A stretch of 64,000 nt of DNA from CAVTOO01 sp963736355 (GTDB taxonomy: Bacteria > Pseudomonadota > Alphaproteobacteria > Rhizobiales > Xanthobacteraceae): positions 54,558 to 118,557 of the forward strand of contig CAVTOO010000014.1 of assembly GCA_963736355.1 (NCBI GenBank). The letters run 5' to 3'. This document shows positions 54,484 to 62,962 of the stretch, piece by piece; position 1 is the stretch's first letter, and each line of letters begins with the position of its first letter. The position numbers were made by a program, and so were the translations under genes. Below the pieces are notes generated by a model. It worked only from the letters and a program-made list of their open reading frames with translations, ran no database searches and was not told where the DNA came from.

Positions 54484-54995
54484 CGGCTGGCGCAAAGCCC
54501 GCGGCGTTTCTCGACCGCGACGGCGTGCTCAACCACGACGACAATTATATCGGCAGCAAGGACCGCATCCGCTGGATGCCGGGCGCGGCGAAAGCCGTCA
54601 AGCGGCTGAACGATGCGGGCTATCTCGTTTTCGTTGTCTCCAATCAGTCGGGCGTCGCGCGCGGATTGTTCAGCGAAGACGATGTGAAAGCGTTGCACGA
54701 CTGGATGCGCAGCGAGTTGGCCGCGCAAGGCGCGCGCATCGACGATATGCGTTATTGCCCGTTCCATCCCGAGGCGAGCGTTGATGCCTATCGCCGCGTG
54801 TCTGACTGGCGCAAGCCCGCGCCCGGCATGATCCTCGATCTGATGCAGCACTGGCCAATCGACAAGACGAAGAGCTTCGTCATCGGCGACAAGGACATCG
54901 ATCTCGAAGCCGCGCGTGCGGCCGGACTGCCGGGACATTTGTTTGCCGGCGGCGATCTCGATGCGTTTGTGGCTGGGGTGTTGCGGAAAATTTAG
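54480..54995 (+). CDS. gmhB: D-glycero-D-manno-heptose 1,7-bisphosphate 7-phosphatase
   Basis: 171 residues from GTG 54480, overlapping gmhA. HAD-family signatures: AAFLDRDGVLNHDDNYIGSK (nucleophile and acid/base Asp), YLVFVVSNQSGVARGLFSED, MRYCPFHPEASVDAYRRVSD (the cysteine/histidine segment typical of GmhB) and WRKPAPGMILDLMQHWPIDK, SFVIGDKDIDLEAARAAGLP. Removes the 7-phosphate between the kinase and adenylyltransferase steps of HldE. A longer upstream open frame overlaps gmhA and is not used. Confidence 0.94.
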   Translation: MTAGAKPAAFLDRDGVLNHDDNYIGSKDRIRWMPGAAKAVKRLNDAGYLVFVVSNQSGVARGLFSEDDVKALHDWMRSELAAQGARIDDMRYCPFHPEASVDAYRRVSDWRKPAPGMILDLMQHWPIDKTKSFVIGDKDIDLEAARAAGLPGHLFAGGDLDAFVAGVLRKI

Positions 54996-55021
54996 CAACC
55001 GTCATTCCGACTGTTGCGCAG

Positions 55022-55967
55022 CTACCGCCACAGCACGCGTTCGACAGCCGCAGCAACATCGTCAGGCATAGGCATCATCGCCTTGCCGCCGAGAATGTCG
55101 ATGGCGCCGGTGCCGACCGGCCCCGTGCTTCGCCGGATCGGTCGCGACGAAAATGCCGACCAGCGGCACGGTGAGCGCCGCGGCGAGATGCAGCAAGCCG
55201 GTATCGACGCCGACAACGAGACTGGCCGCGCCGATCAGCTTTGCGGTTTCGTCGAGCGGCGTGCGCGGCGGCACAACGCTGCCCTCGATCGCCCGCGACA
55301 GGCGTCCGCTGCGGGCGCGCTCGGCCTCACTGCCCCATGGCAGCATGACGCCTAAACCCTTTGCGCGCAGCGCATGGCCGGCCGCGATCCAGTTGTCTTC
55401 CGGCCATTCCTTGTCGGCGCGCGAGGTGCCATGCAGCAGCACCGCGTAAGGCGCCGACGCGGCGGTGACGCGCCGCAGGCCGTAGTCGAGCGGTCCGCCG
55501 GCCGCAAAGCCCAGCGCCTGCGCGACGAGCGCGCGGTTGCGCGCCACGGCATGCTGATCGCGCGAGACGGTGTGACGGATATCGTAAAAGCGGGACGCCA
55601 GAGGCTCGCGAATGCTGTCCGCGTCGTAGCCATGCTTCACGCCTTGCGCCATGCGCGCGATCAGCGCGGAACGAATGAGCCCCTGCGTATCCACCACGGC
55701 ATCGAACGCAGTGTCGCGCAGGCCGCGGCGAAACGCGCCGATCTCGCGCCATGTCGCTGGGCTCAGAAGACTGCCGCGCCAGCGCCGCGTCGCCACCGGG
55801 ATCACCTCGTCGACCATCGGGTGCAGCCGCGCCAGCGGCGCGAAGCTCTCTTCCACCACCCAGGCGAAATGCGCCTGCGGCAGATGCGCCCGCGCATCCA
55901 CGATCGCGGGCATCTGGTGCACCACATCGCCGAGCGACGAGGTTTTGACGAAGAGGATGCGGGTCAT
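55022..55967 (-). CDS. waaC: LPS heptosyltransferase I (WaaC-like), one frameshift
   Basis: ATG 55967: MTRILFVKTSSLGDVVHQMP, AIVDARAHLPQAHFAWVVEE and FAPLARLHPMVDEVIPVATR are diagnostic of WaaC; TQGLIRSALIARMAQGVKHG, YAVLLHGTSRADKEWPEDNW and GAASLVVGVDTGLLHLAAAL complete the GT9 fold. The frame changes near 55120. The end TGPVGTGAIDILGGKAMMPM, PDDVAAAVERVLWR runs to 55022. It adds the first heptose to Kdo. It is convergent with gmhB (26 bp apart) and divergent from galE. Confidence 0.92.
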
Positions 55968-56175
55968 CGTAGCCAGGGACGGGAACCGGGAACGGGCAAG
56001 GACGGGCTTGTTTAGGATTTCGGCAACCATAAGGGACAAATCGACCCCAAACAGCTGGCCAACCACGGAGTTTATGCGACGCTTATAACCTGCATTCCAC
56101 CTTTTGCGGACCAAATCTCACCCATCAGAACGGCACAAGGCCAAAGGCCGTGCCGCAGACAGGGTACAGGTGCAG

Positions 56176-57189
56176 ATGACAGTTCTTGTTACCGGCGGAG
56201 CCGGTTATATCGGAAGCCATATGGTCCACGCGCTGGCGGATGCCGGCGAACCCGTGGTCGTGATCGACAACCTCTCGACCGGATCGTCTTCGGCGTTCTC
56301 TGAAAAGATTCCGCTCTTCATCGGCGACATCGCCGACGAGAACCTCGTCGACGGCGTCATCGCGCGCCACGAGGTCGATGCAATCATCCATTTCGCCGGC
56401 TCGGTCGTCGTGCCGGATTCGCTCAAGGACCCGCTCGGCTACTACCGCAACAACACCATGGCGACGCGTAGCCTGCTGCAGGTCGCGGTGAAGCGCGGCA
56501 TCGACAAATTCATCTTCTCCTCCACCGCGGCCGTCTACGGCAATGCCGAAGAGACGCCGGTGCGCGAGGATGCGCCGACTCGCCCGATGTCGCCCTACGG
56601 CACATCGAAGCTGATGAGCGAGATCATGCTGCACGATGTCGCGAGGGCACATAGCTTCAACTATGTCGCGCTGCGCTACTTCAACGTCGCCGGTGCCGAT
56701 CCGCTCGGTCGCACAGGCCTGTCGACGCCGAACGCGACGCATCTGTTCAAGATGGCGGTGGAAGCCGCAACCGGTCAGCGCCCGAAGATCGACGTCTACG
56801 GTACCGACTATCCGACGCCGGACGGCACCTGCATCCGCGACTTCATCCATGTCTGGGATCTGGTGCAGGCCCATCGCGCCGCGCTCGCCTATCTGCGCGG
56901 CGGCGGTCATTCGACGACGCTCAACTGCGGCTACGGTCGCGGCTATTCGGTCCTCGAAGTGATCGACGCGGTCAAGCGCGTGTCCGGACGCAACTTCGCG
57001 GTGCAGAATACCGACCGTCGCCCCGGTGACATCATGGCCATGGTCGCCGATGTCAGCCGCATGCAGGCGGCGCTCGAATGGATGCCGCAATACGACAACC
57101 TCGACATGATCGCGACCCACGCGCTGGCGTGGGAGGAAAAACTTGCGAACATGCGCACGGACGGCGAACGCAAGGTCGAAACGGCCTGA
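56176..57189 (+). CDS. galE: UDP-glucose 4-epimerase
   Basis: 337 residues, intact, from ATG 56176 (MTVLVTGGAGYIGSHMVHAL). Canonical GalE: VVVIDNLSTGSSSAFSEKIP, IIHFAGSVVVPDSLKDPLGY, YRNNTMATRSLLQVAVKRGI, FIFSSTAAVYGNAEETPVRE, SPYGTSKLMSEIMLHDVARA (YxxxK), ALRYFNVAGADPLGRTGLST and DGTCIRDFIHVWDLVQAHRA. It interconverts UDP-glucose and UDP-galactose (or the N-acetyl forms) for polysaccharide synthesis. The frame is open 24 codons upstream, but that part lacks family character. Confidence 0.95.
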   Translation: MTVLVTGGAGYIGSHMVHALADAGEPVVVIDNLSTGSSSAFSEKIPLFIGDIADENLVDGVIARHEVDAIIHFAGSVVVPDSLKDPLGYYRNNTMATRSLLQVAVKRGIDKFIFSSTAAVYGNAEETPVREDAPTRPMSPYGTSKLMSEIMLHDVARAHSFNYVALRYFNVAGADPLGRTGLSTPNATHLFKMAVEAATGQRPKIDVYGTDYPTPDGTCIRDFIHVWDLVQAHRAALAYLRGGGHSTTLNCGYGRGYSVLEVIDAVKRVSGRNFAVQNTDRRPGDIMAMVADVSRMQAALEWMPQYDNLDMIATHALAWEEKLANMRTDGERKVETA

Positions 57190-57279
57190 TATCGCCGGTT
57201 TCAACGGCCATTTTGACTTGAATTAGGGGTCCAAGACGGGCATTGAACGGGCGTTGCGCCCGTTCAACCCGGACCCCGG

Positions 57280-59069
57280 ATGGCCAGACTGAAAATTCCC
57301 GACGCCGGTACAATCGCCTTCATCAAGCGATTGATCAGGGAAAAGGGCCTGACGCATTGGCGACGCTATCTGCTCGCCTTTGCGCTGATGGCCGTTGCCG
57401 CGGCCGCGACCTCGCTGACCGTCTATCTGTTCGGCGACCTCATCAACACCGCCTATGAACGCAAGAATTTCGCCGGCATCGTCGTGCTCGCATGCGTCGC
57501 CGTCGGCCTGTTCGCGATCAAGGGATTGGCGACCTACGGCTTCCAGGTCACGCTGCAGCAAACGGCGAACGCCATCCTCGCCGACAATCAGCGGCGCATG
57601 TTCGCCAAGCTGATGCGCGAGAATATCGGGTTCTTCGCCGACCGCCATTCGTCGGAGTTTCTTGCCCGCATGACGGCAGGTGCCACCGCCGTCACGCAGA
57701 TCCTCAATCTCCTGATCTCGGCCGTCGGCCGCGACCTGATGACTCTGATCGGCCTCATGGTCGTGATGGTGATTCAGGACCCGGTGATGTCCATTTTCGG
57801 CTTCGTCGTGGTCCCGCCCGCGCTCATTGTTCTGCGCAAGCTGGTGCGCCGCGTGCGCCCGCTGGCGCAGAACCAGTTCACCGGCGGCGCGCGCATTCTG
57901 GAGACGATGCAGGAATCGCTGCAGGGCCTGCGCACCGTGAAGGCGTTCACGCTCGAAGACACGATGACGGCGCGGCTCAACGAGCACATCGCTGCCGTGC
58001 AGCGCGACGCCGACAAGCTCGCGCGCCTCGTCAACCGATCCAGCCCGCTGATGGAGACACTCGGTGGCATCGCCATCGCCGCCGCGCTGACCTATGGCGG
58101 CTATCGCGTCATCCAGGGCGCGCAGCCCGGCCAGTTCGTCTCCTTCATCGCGGCCTTTGTCTTTGCCTATGAGCCGGCCAAACGCCTCGCGCGCCTCAAT
58201 CTCGAACTGACCACCGCCGTCGTCGGCGCCAAGATGCTCGTCGACGTGCTCGAACTCCGAGGCGACCGAGCCCGACGACAGCGACAAGCCGGCGCTGGCC
58301 ATGGGCCCCGGCCGTGTCGAACTGCGCAATGTCGGCTTTGAGTATCGCGCGGGCGAGCCAGTGCTGCACGGCATGAGCTTCAGCGCCGAGCCCGGCAAGA
58401 TGGTCGCGCTGGTCGGACCGTCGGGCGGCGGCAAATCGACCGTGCTCAATCTGCTGCTGCGCCTGTATGAGACGCCGAGCGGACAAGATTCTGATCGACG
58501 GACAGGATATCGCCACCGTGTCGCGGCGCTCGCTGCGCGGGCAGATCGCCTATGTCGGGCAGGACGTCTATCTGTTCCGCGGCACGATCCGCGACAACAT
58601 CGCGTTTGGCCGGCCGAACGCGACGCAGGCCGAGATCGTGTCCGCAGCGCAGGCCGCCTGCGCGCATGACTTCATCATGACGTTTCCGCAAGGCTACGAC
58701 ACGCCGGTCGGCGAACACGGCACGCAATTGTCCGGCGGCCAGCGCCAGCGCATCGCGGTCGCGCGCGCGCTGATCAAGGACGCGCATCTGATCCTGCTCG
58801 ATGAAGCCACCGCCGCGCTCAATTCCGAATCCGAGCGCCAGGTGAAAGAAGCCATCGAGCATCTGTGTCAGGGCCGCACCACCATCGTCATCGCCCATCG
58901 GCTGCACACCATCATGCACGCCGACGCCATCCTCGTGATCGAGGCCGGCGAGGTGGTCGAATCCGGCCGCCATGACGACCTTCTGCGCAAGGGCGGCCGC
59001 TACGCCTCCTTCTTCCGCCTTCAGCAAATCGATGGCGGCCTGCTCACGCCGGCTGCCGCCTCCGCCTGA
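57280..59069 (+). CDS. MsbA-type ABC exporter, permease-ATPase fusion (two frameshifts)
   Basis: ATG 57280 (MARLKIPDAGTIAFIKRLIR). Six membrane helices in the first ~320 residues include WRRYLLAFALMAVAAAATSL, LMTLIGLMVVMVIQDPVMS and ETLGGIAIAAALTYGGYRVI. A frame change near 58255 precedes the ATPase: RVELRNVGFEYRAGEPVLHG, MVALVGPSGGGKSTVLNLLL (Walker A); a second near 58487 precedes IAYVGQDVYLFRGTIRDNIA (Q-loop), GEHGTQLSGGQRQRIAVARA (signature), DAHLILLDEATAALNSESER (Walker B) and TIVIAHRLHTIMHADAILVI (H-loop). It likely exports lipid A-core or another lipid-linked glycan. It lies 90 bp after galE. Confidence 0.91.
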
Positions 59070-59093
59070 TCATCCCCACACACGAGAATTCCC

Positions 59094-59786
59094 ATGAGCA
59101 CCAGCTACGTCATCCCCGCCGCCCCGCAGCCGATCATCGCCGTCGCCGGCACGTCAGAGACCTTCCCCGTCCGCCGCATCTGGTGCGTCGGCCGCAACTA
59201 TCTCGAACACATCCGCGAACTGGGTAACGACGAGAAGCAGCCGCCGTTCTTCTTCTCCAAGCATGCCGACATGGTCGAGGCCGACGGCGCGACCATCCCT
59301 TATCCGAGCATGACCAAGGATTTCCATTTCGAGGCGGAGTTCGTGATCGCGCTGAAGAGCGGCGGCGCCAATATCGCCGAGGCGAATGCGCTCGATCACG
59401 TCTATGGCTACGGCGTCGGCATCGACTTCACCCGCCGCGACCAGCAGAACGAGATGAAGAAGCTGCAGCGTCCGTGGGAAATCGCGAAGTCCTTCGACCA
59501 GTCCGCGCCGATCAGCGCGCTCGCACCGGCCGCCAAGATCGGCCATCCGTCGAAGGGCCGCATCTGGCTGTCGGTCAACGGCACCGTGAAGCAGGACGCG
59601 GATCTGGCGCACATGATCTGGAACACGGCGGGAATCATTTCCAAGCTGTCGCAGCAGGTCAACGTCGCCGCCGGCGACATCATCATGACCGGCACGCCCG
59701 CCGGCGTCGCCGCGGTTCAGCCCGGCGACAAGCTCGAATGCGGCATCGACGGCGTCGGCACGCTGAAGGTGAGCATCGGGAAGTGA
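59094..59786 (+). CDS. Fumarylacetoacetate hydrolase family protein
   Basis: 230 residues, intact, 24 bp after the ABC exporter. RRIWCVGRNYLEHIRELGND, PPFFFSKHADMVEADGATIP, DFHFEAEFVIALKSGGANIA (metal-binding E-x-E), GYGVGIDFTRRDQQNEMKKL, FDQSAPISALAPAAKIGHPS and AAGDIIMTGTPAGVAAVQPG are the conserved FAH blocks. The family hydrolyses or decarboxylates beta-diketo acids (fumarylpyruvate, acylpyruvate, oxaloacetate-type substrates). The substrate here is unknown, and no link with the glycan genes is apparent. Confidence 0.93.
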   Translation: MSTSYVIPAAPQPIIAVAGTSETFPVRRIWCVGRNYLEHIRELGNDEKQPPFFFSKHADMVEADGATIPYPSMTKDFHFEAEFVIALKSGGANIAEANALDHVYGYGVGIDFTRRDQQNEMKKLQRPWEIAKSFDQSAPISALAPAAKIGHPSKGRIWLSVNGTVKQDADLAHMIWNTAGIISKLSQQVNVAAGDIIMTGTPAGVAAVQPGDKLECGIDGVGTLKVSIGK

Positions 59787-59794
59787 GACGGCGC

Positions 59795-59943
59795 CCTCAT
59801 CCTGAGGAGCGGCCGCAGGCCGCGTCTCGAAGGATGAGGTTGCGCCGTGGCCTTCATGGTTCGAGACGGGCAGCATAGCTGCCCTCCTCACCATGAGGCT
59901 CGAAAGTCGCGACGTACTGGCTGCCCGCTTTCGCGGGCATGAC
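59795..59943. repeat. Dispersed intergenic repeat element
   Basis: The inverted arms CCTCATCC (59795-59802) and GGATGAGG (59832-59839) enclose GGCCGCAGGCC-type sequence. A second hairpinned half follows (GGTTCGAGACGGGCAG…CTCACCATGAGG) and then GCCCGC-TTT-CGCGGGC (59922-59937). Composite elements like this occur in many copies in Bradyrhizobium-type genomes, from memory. It separates the convergent FAH and amidase genes and may also terminate both transcripts. Confidence 0.7.
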
Positions 59944-59951
59944 ACCGAGGA

Positions 59952-61272
59952 CTAATCCACCAGCAACGGCTCCACCGCCGCCGCGATCCGCAGCAATGTT
60001 CTGTCGTGATGGCGGCGGCCGACCAGCATCAAGCCGCAGGGCAGCGCGTTGCCGAGCCGCATCGGCAGCGAGATCGCGCACAGGTCGAGAAAATTCACGA
60101 CCGACGGGTTGCGCAGCAGCAGCATGTTGAGACGGTTGAAGCCGTCGGCGGTTGAGACCTCCTGCTGCGTCGGCGCGACGATCGGCGTCGTCGGCACCAC
60201 CAGAACATCGAAATCGGACAGCGCGACATCGGCGCGCGCAATCGCATCGACGCGCTCGCGCATGTTGCTGATGTAATCGGCCGCCGTCACCGGCGCAGCC
60301 CGCTCGATGCGGCCGCGCACATTCGGATCGATCTGATTGCCATGCGCCGCCACGCGGTCACGATGGATGGCATGCGCTTCCGGCGGAGCGATACCGCCGC
60401 GCCCGTTGACACGGTTGATGGTCTCGATCTCCGGAAACGGCGTGTCGCGAAGCACAAGACCGGCCGCCTCGAGCTTCTGCAGCGCGCGGGAATAAGCCGA
60501 CGCAACGACGCCATCCATCCCCTCGGAATGCAGGCCCTGCACGATTCCGGCCTGCAATCCGCGCAGCGACACAGCCGCAAGCGGCATCGGCTCGATATCC
60601 GCCATCACCGCGTCGGCGGCGGCGCATTCTGCCACCGTCTTCGCCATCGGCCCGATGGAGTCGAGCGAGAAGGACAATGGAAACGCGCCGTCGAGCGGAA
60701 TGCGCGACTGCGTCGGCTTGAAGCCGACAATGCCGCACAGCGAGGCGGGAATGCGCGTCGAGCCGCCGGTATCGGAGCCGATGGCGATCTCGCACATGCC
60801 GTCCGCGACCGCGACCGCGCCGCCGCAGGTCGAGCCGCCGGGAATGCGCTTGCGGTCGGCCGGATTGCCGGGCGTGCCGAAATGCGGATTGGCGCCGACG
60901 CCGGAATAGGCGAACTCGGTCATATTGGTTTTGGCGACAATGATCGCGCCGACCGCCGAAAGCCGCTTCACCACCTGCGCTGACGATGCGGCAGGCTTTC
61001 CTTCGGCGGCCAGCTGCTTGGAGCCTGCACGCGTCACTTCACCGGCGACGTCGAACAAATCCTTGATGGTGAGGATCGCGCCGTCGAGCGGACCAAATGT
61101 CGCGCCGTCCCGCGGCGCGGGCATCCGAGGCATCGGCCGCAGCGCGCGCAGCGTCGGCGTAGACGGTCAGGCAGGCGCGCGCGCCCTCGCCCTTCGGATC
61201 GACAATGCGCGCCAGCGCCGCTTCAAGGCGATCGCGGGCGGAGCGCTGAGGTATCGCTGCGAGGTTGTCCAT
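59952..61272 (-). CDS. Amidase-signature family amidase (one frameshift)
   Basis: MDNLAAIPQRSARDRLEAAL at 61272; the frame changes near 61135 and continues with FGPLDGAILTIKDLFDVAGE (catalytic Lys of T-I-K-D), ASSAQVVKRLSAVGAIIVAK, NMTEFAYSGVGANPHFGTPG, PGGSTCGGAVAVADGMCEIA and IGSDTGGSTRIPASLCGIVG (the nucleophilic Ser of D-T-G-G-S). The usual GGS(S/T)SGG motif here reads GGSTCGG. Length (~440) is normal. It hydrolyses a carboxamide of unknown identity; GatA is unlikely, as no GatB/GatC is adjacent. Confidence 0.9.
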
Positions 61273-61317
61273 GGGGCCGCAGAATGCCGCGCGGCCTGCG
61301 ATATTACAATACGACCT

Positions 61318-61362
61318 TGGGCAATAAAGAATTGGGGCAATAAAGAACGGGGCAATAAAAAA
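61318..61362. repeat. Three short tandem repeats before the ahcY terminator
   Basis: The unit GGGCAATAAAGAA (with small variants) occurs three times in a row between the amidase start and the ahcY terminator. The third copy runs into the A-run of the terminator. It looks like slippage-derived duplication of the terminator's T-tract side. Confidence 0.6.
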
Positions 61363-61382
61363 GCCCCGGCCGCAGCCGGGGC
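61357..61382 (-). terminator. Rho-independent terminator of ahcY
   Basis: Minus strand: GCCCCGGC-TGCG-GCCGGGGC (arms 61382-61375 and 61370-61363), perfect 8-bp GC stem with a 4-nt loop, followed by six Ts (61362-61357). It lies 26 bp after the ahcY stop. Confidence 0.9.
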
Positions 61383-61408
61383 TTCGTCATGTTCCGGTTT
61401 AGAAACAA

Positions 61409-62839
61409 TCAATAGCGGTAGTGACCCGGCTTGTAGGGGCCTTCCTGCTTCACGCCGATATACTCGGCCTGATCGGGACGCAGCTTGGTCAGGTTCACGC
61501 CGATCTTGGCGAGATGCAGACGCGCGACCTTCTCGTCGAGCGACTTCGGCAGCACGTACACTTCCTTCTTGTACTTGCCGTCCTTGTTGTTGGCGAAGAG
61601 TTCGATCTGCGCCAGCGTCTGGTTGGTGAAGGACGCCGACATCACGAAGGACGGATGACCCATCGCGTTGCCGAGGTTCACCAGGCGGCCTTCCGACAGC
61701 ATGATGATGCGGTGACCGTCCGGGAAGGTGATCTCGTCGACCTGCGGCTTGATGTTGTCCCACTTCAGGTTCTTCAGCGAGGCGATCTGGATCTCGTTGT
61801 CGAAGTGGCCGATGTTGCAGACGATGGCACGGTCCTTCATCACTCGCATATGCTCGATGGTGATGATGTCCTTGTTGCCGGTCGCGGTGACGAAGATGTC
61901 GGCGCGCGGCGCCGCCTCTTCCATCGTCACGACCTCGTAGCCTTCCATCGCCGCCTGCAGCGCGCAGATCGGATCGATTTCGGAGACGAGCACGCGGCAG
62001 CCGGCCTGGCGCAGCGACGCGGCCGAGCCCTTGCCGACGTCGCCGAAGCCCGCGACCATCGCGACCTTGCCCGACATCATGACGTCGGTGCCGCGACGAA
62101 TGCCGTCCACGAGCGACTCACGGCAACCATAGAGGTTGTCGAACTTCGACTTGGTGACCGAGTCGTTGACGTTGATCGCCGGGAACAGGAGCTTGCCGGC
62201 CTTCTGCATTTCGTACAGGCGATGCACGCCCGTGGTGGTCTCTTCCGAGACACCCTGAATGTTCTTGGCGAGTTCGGCGAACCAGCCCTTCGGCTTGTCC
62301 TTCAGGAGCTTCTTGATCAGCGCGTAGAAGACTTCCTCTTCTTCGGAGGTCGGCTTGTCGAGGAAGGCGGTGTCGCCCTGCTCGGCGCGCAGGCCGTTAT
62401 GCACCAGCATGGTGGCGTCGCCGCCGTCGTCGAGGATCATGTTGGGGGTGCCGCCGCCGTGCCATTCGAACAGCTTGGCGGTGTAATCCCAATATTCCTT
62501 CAGGCTCTCGCCCTTGACGGCGAACACCGGAATGCCGGCCGCGGCGATCGCCGCTGCAGCATGGTCCTGCGTCGAGTAGATGTTGCACGACACCCAGCGG
62601 ATATCGGCGCCGAGAACCTTGAGCGTCTCGATCAAGACAGCGGTCTGGATCGTCATGTGGAGCGAACCGGCGATGCGTGCGCCCTTGAGCGGCTGCTTGG
62701 GGCCGTACTCTTCGCGGGTCGCCATCAGGCCGGGCATCTCGGTTTCGGCCAGCGAGATTTCCTTGCGGCCGAATTCGGCGAGGCTGATGTCCTTGACGAT
62801 GAAGTCCGTAAATCCGGCCGGCGGCTTGGTTGCGGTCAT
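61409..62839 (-). CDS. ahcY: Adenosylhomocysteinase
   Basis: 476 residues, intact. FTDFIVKDISLAEFGRKEIS, GARIAGSLHMTIQTAVLIET, NIYSTQDHAAAAIAAAGIPV, EWHGGGTPNMILDDGGDATM, AINVNDSVTKSKFDNLYGCR (catalytic Lys/Asn) and AMVAGFGDVGKGSAASLRQA (NAD site), ending EGPYKPGHYRY as AhcY proteins do. It includes the ~40-residue insertion of the bacterial/plant-type enzymes. It hydrolyses S-adenosylhomocysteine, the product of all the methyltransferases in this region. It lies downstream of metK and is probably co-transcribed with it. Confidence 0.97.
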   Translation of the reverse strand: MTATKPPAGFTDFIVKDISLAEFGRKEISLAETEMPGLMATREEYGPKQPLKGARIAGSLHMTIQTAVLIETLKVLGADIRWVSCNIYSTQDHAAAAIAAAGIPVFAVKGESLKEYWDYTAKLFEWHGGGTPNMILDDGGDATMLVHNGLRAEQGDTAFLDKPTSEEEEVFYALIKKLLKDKPKGWFAELAKNIQGVSEETTTGVHRLYEMQKAGKLLFPAINVNDSVTKSKFDNLYGCRESLVDGIRRGTDVMMSGKVAMVAGFGDVGKGSAASLRQAGCRVLVSEIDPICALQAAMEGYEVVTMEEAAPRADIFVTATGNKDIITIEHMRVMKDRAIVCNIGHFDNEIQIASLKNLKWDNIKPQVDEITFPDGHRIIMLSEGRLVNLGNAMGHPSFVMSASFTNQTLAQIELFANNKDGKYKKEVYVLPKSLDEKVARLHLAKIGVNLTKLRPDQAEYIGVKQEGPYKPGHYRY

Positions 62840-62900
62840 GATCTATCCTTGAGAGCTGTTCAAACGGGACTGAATCATTTCAGCCCCTTAGATGTAGTTT

Positions 62901-62947
62901 GAGCACGATCCGGAAAAGCGGATTCCCCACCTTCCCGGATCGTGCTC
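62901..62947. repeat. Dispersed palindromic intergenic repeat, copy B
   Basis: 13-bp perfect arms GAGCACGATCCGG (62901-62913) and CCGGATCGTGCTC (62935-62947) around AAAAGCGGATTCCCCACCTT, in the metK-ahcY gap. Same layout as copy A at 48169-48223 (GAGCA-GATC arms around a GGAAA/CGG core). In RNA it forms a long hairpin that could modulate ahcY expression relative to metK. Confidence 0.75.
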
Positions 62948-62962
62948 GTGTTTCGATTAGTC

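Noticed and set aside
61421..62902. 493-codon plus-strand open frame opposite ahcY
   Set aside because: Antisense shadow of a highly conserved housekeeping gene.
62840..62962. SAM or SAH riboswitch upstream of ahcY
   Set aside because: The gap is filled by the dispersed palindrome. I see no SAH- or SAM-II-type conserved core, and the metK leader lies outside the window.
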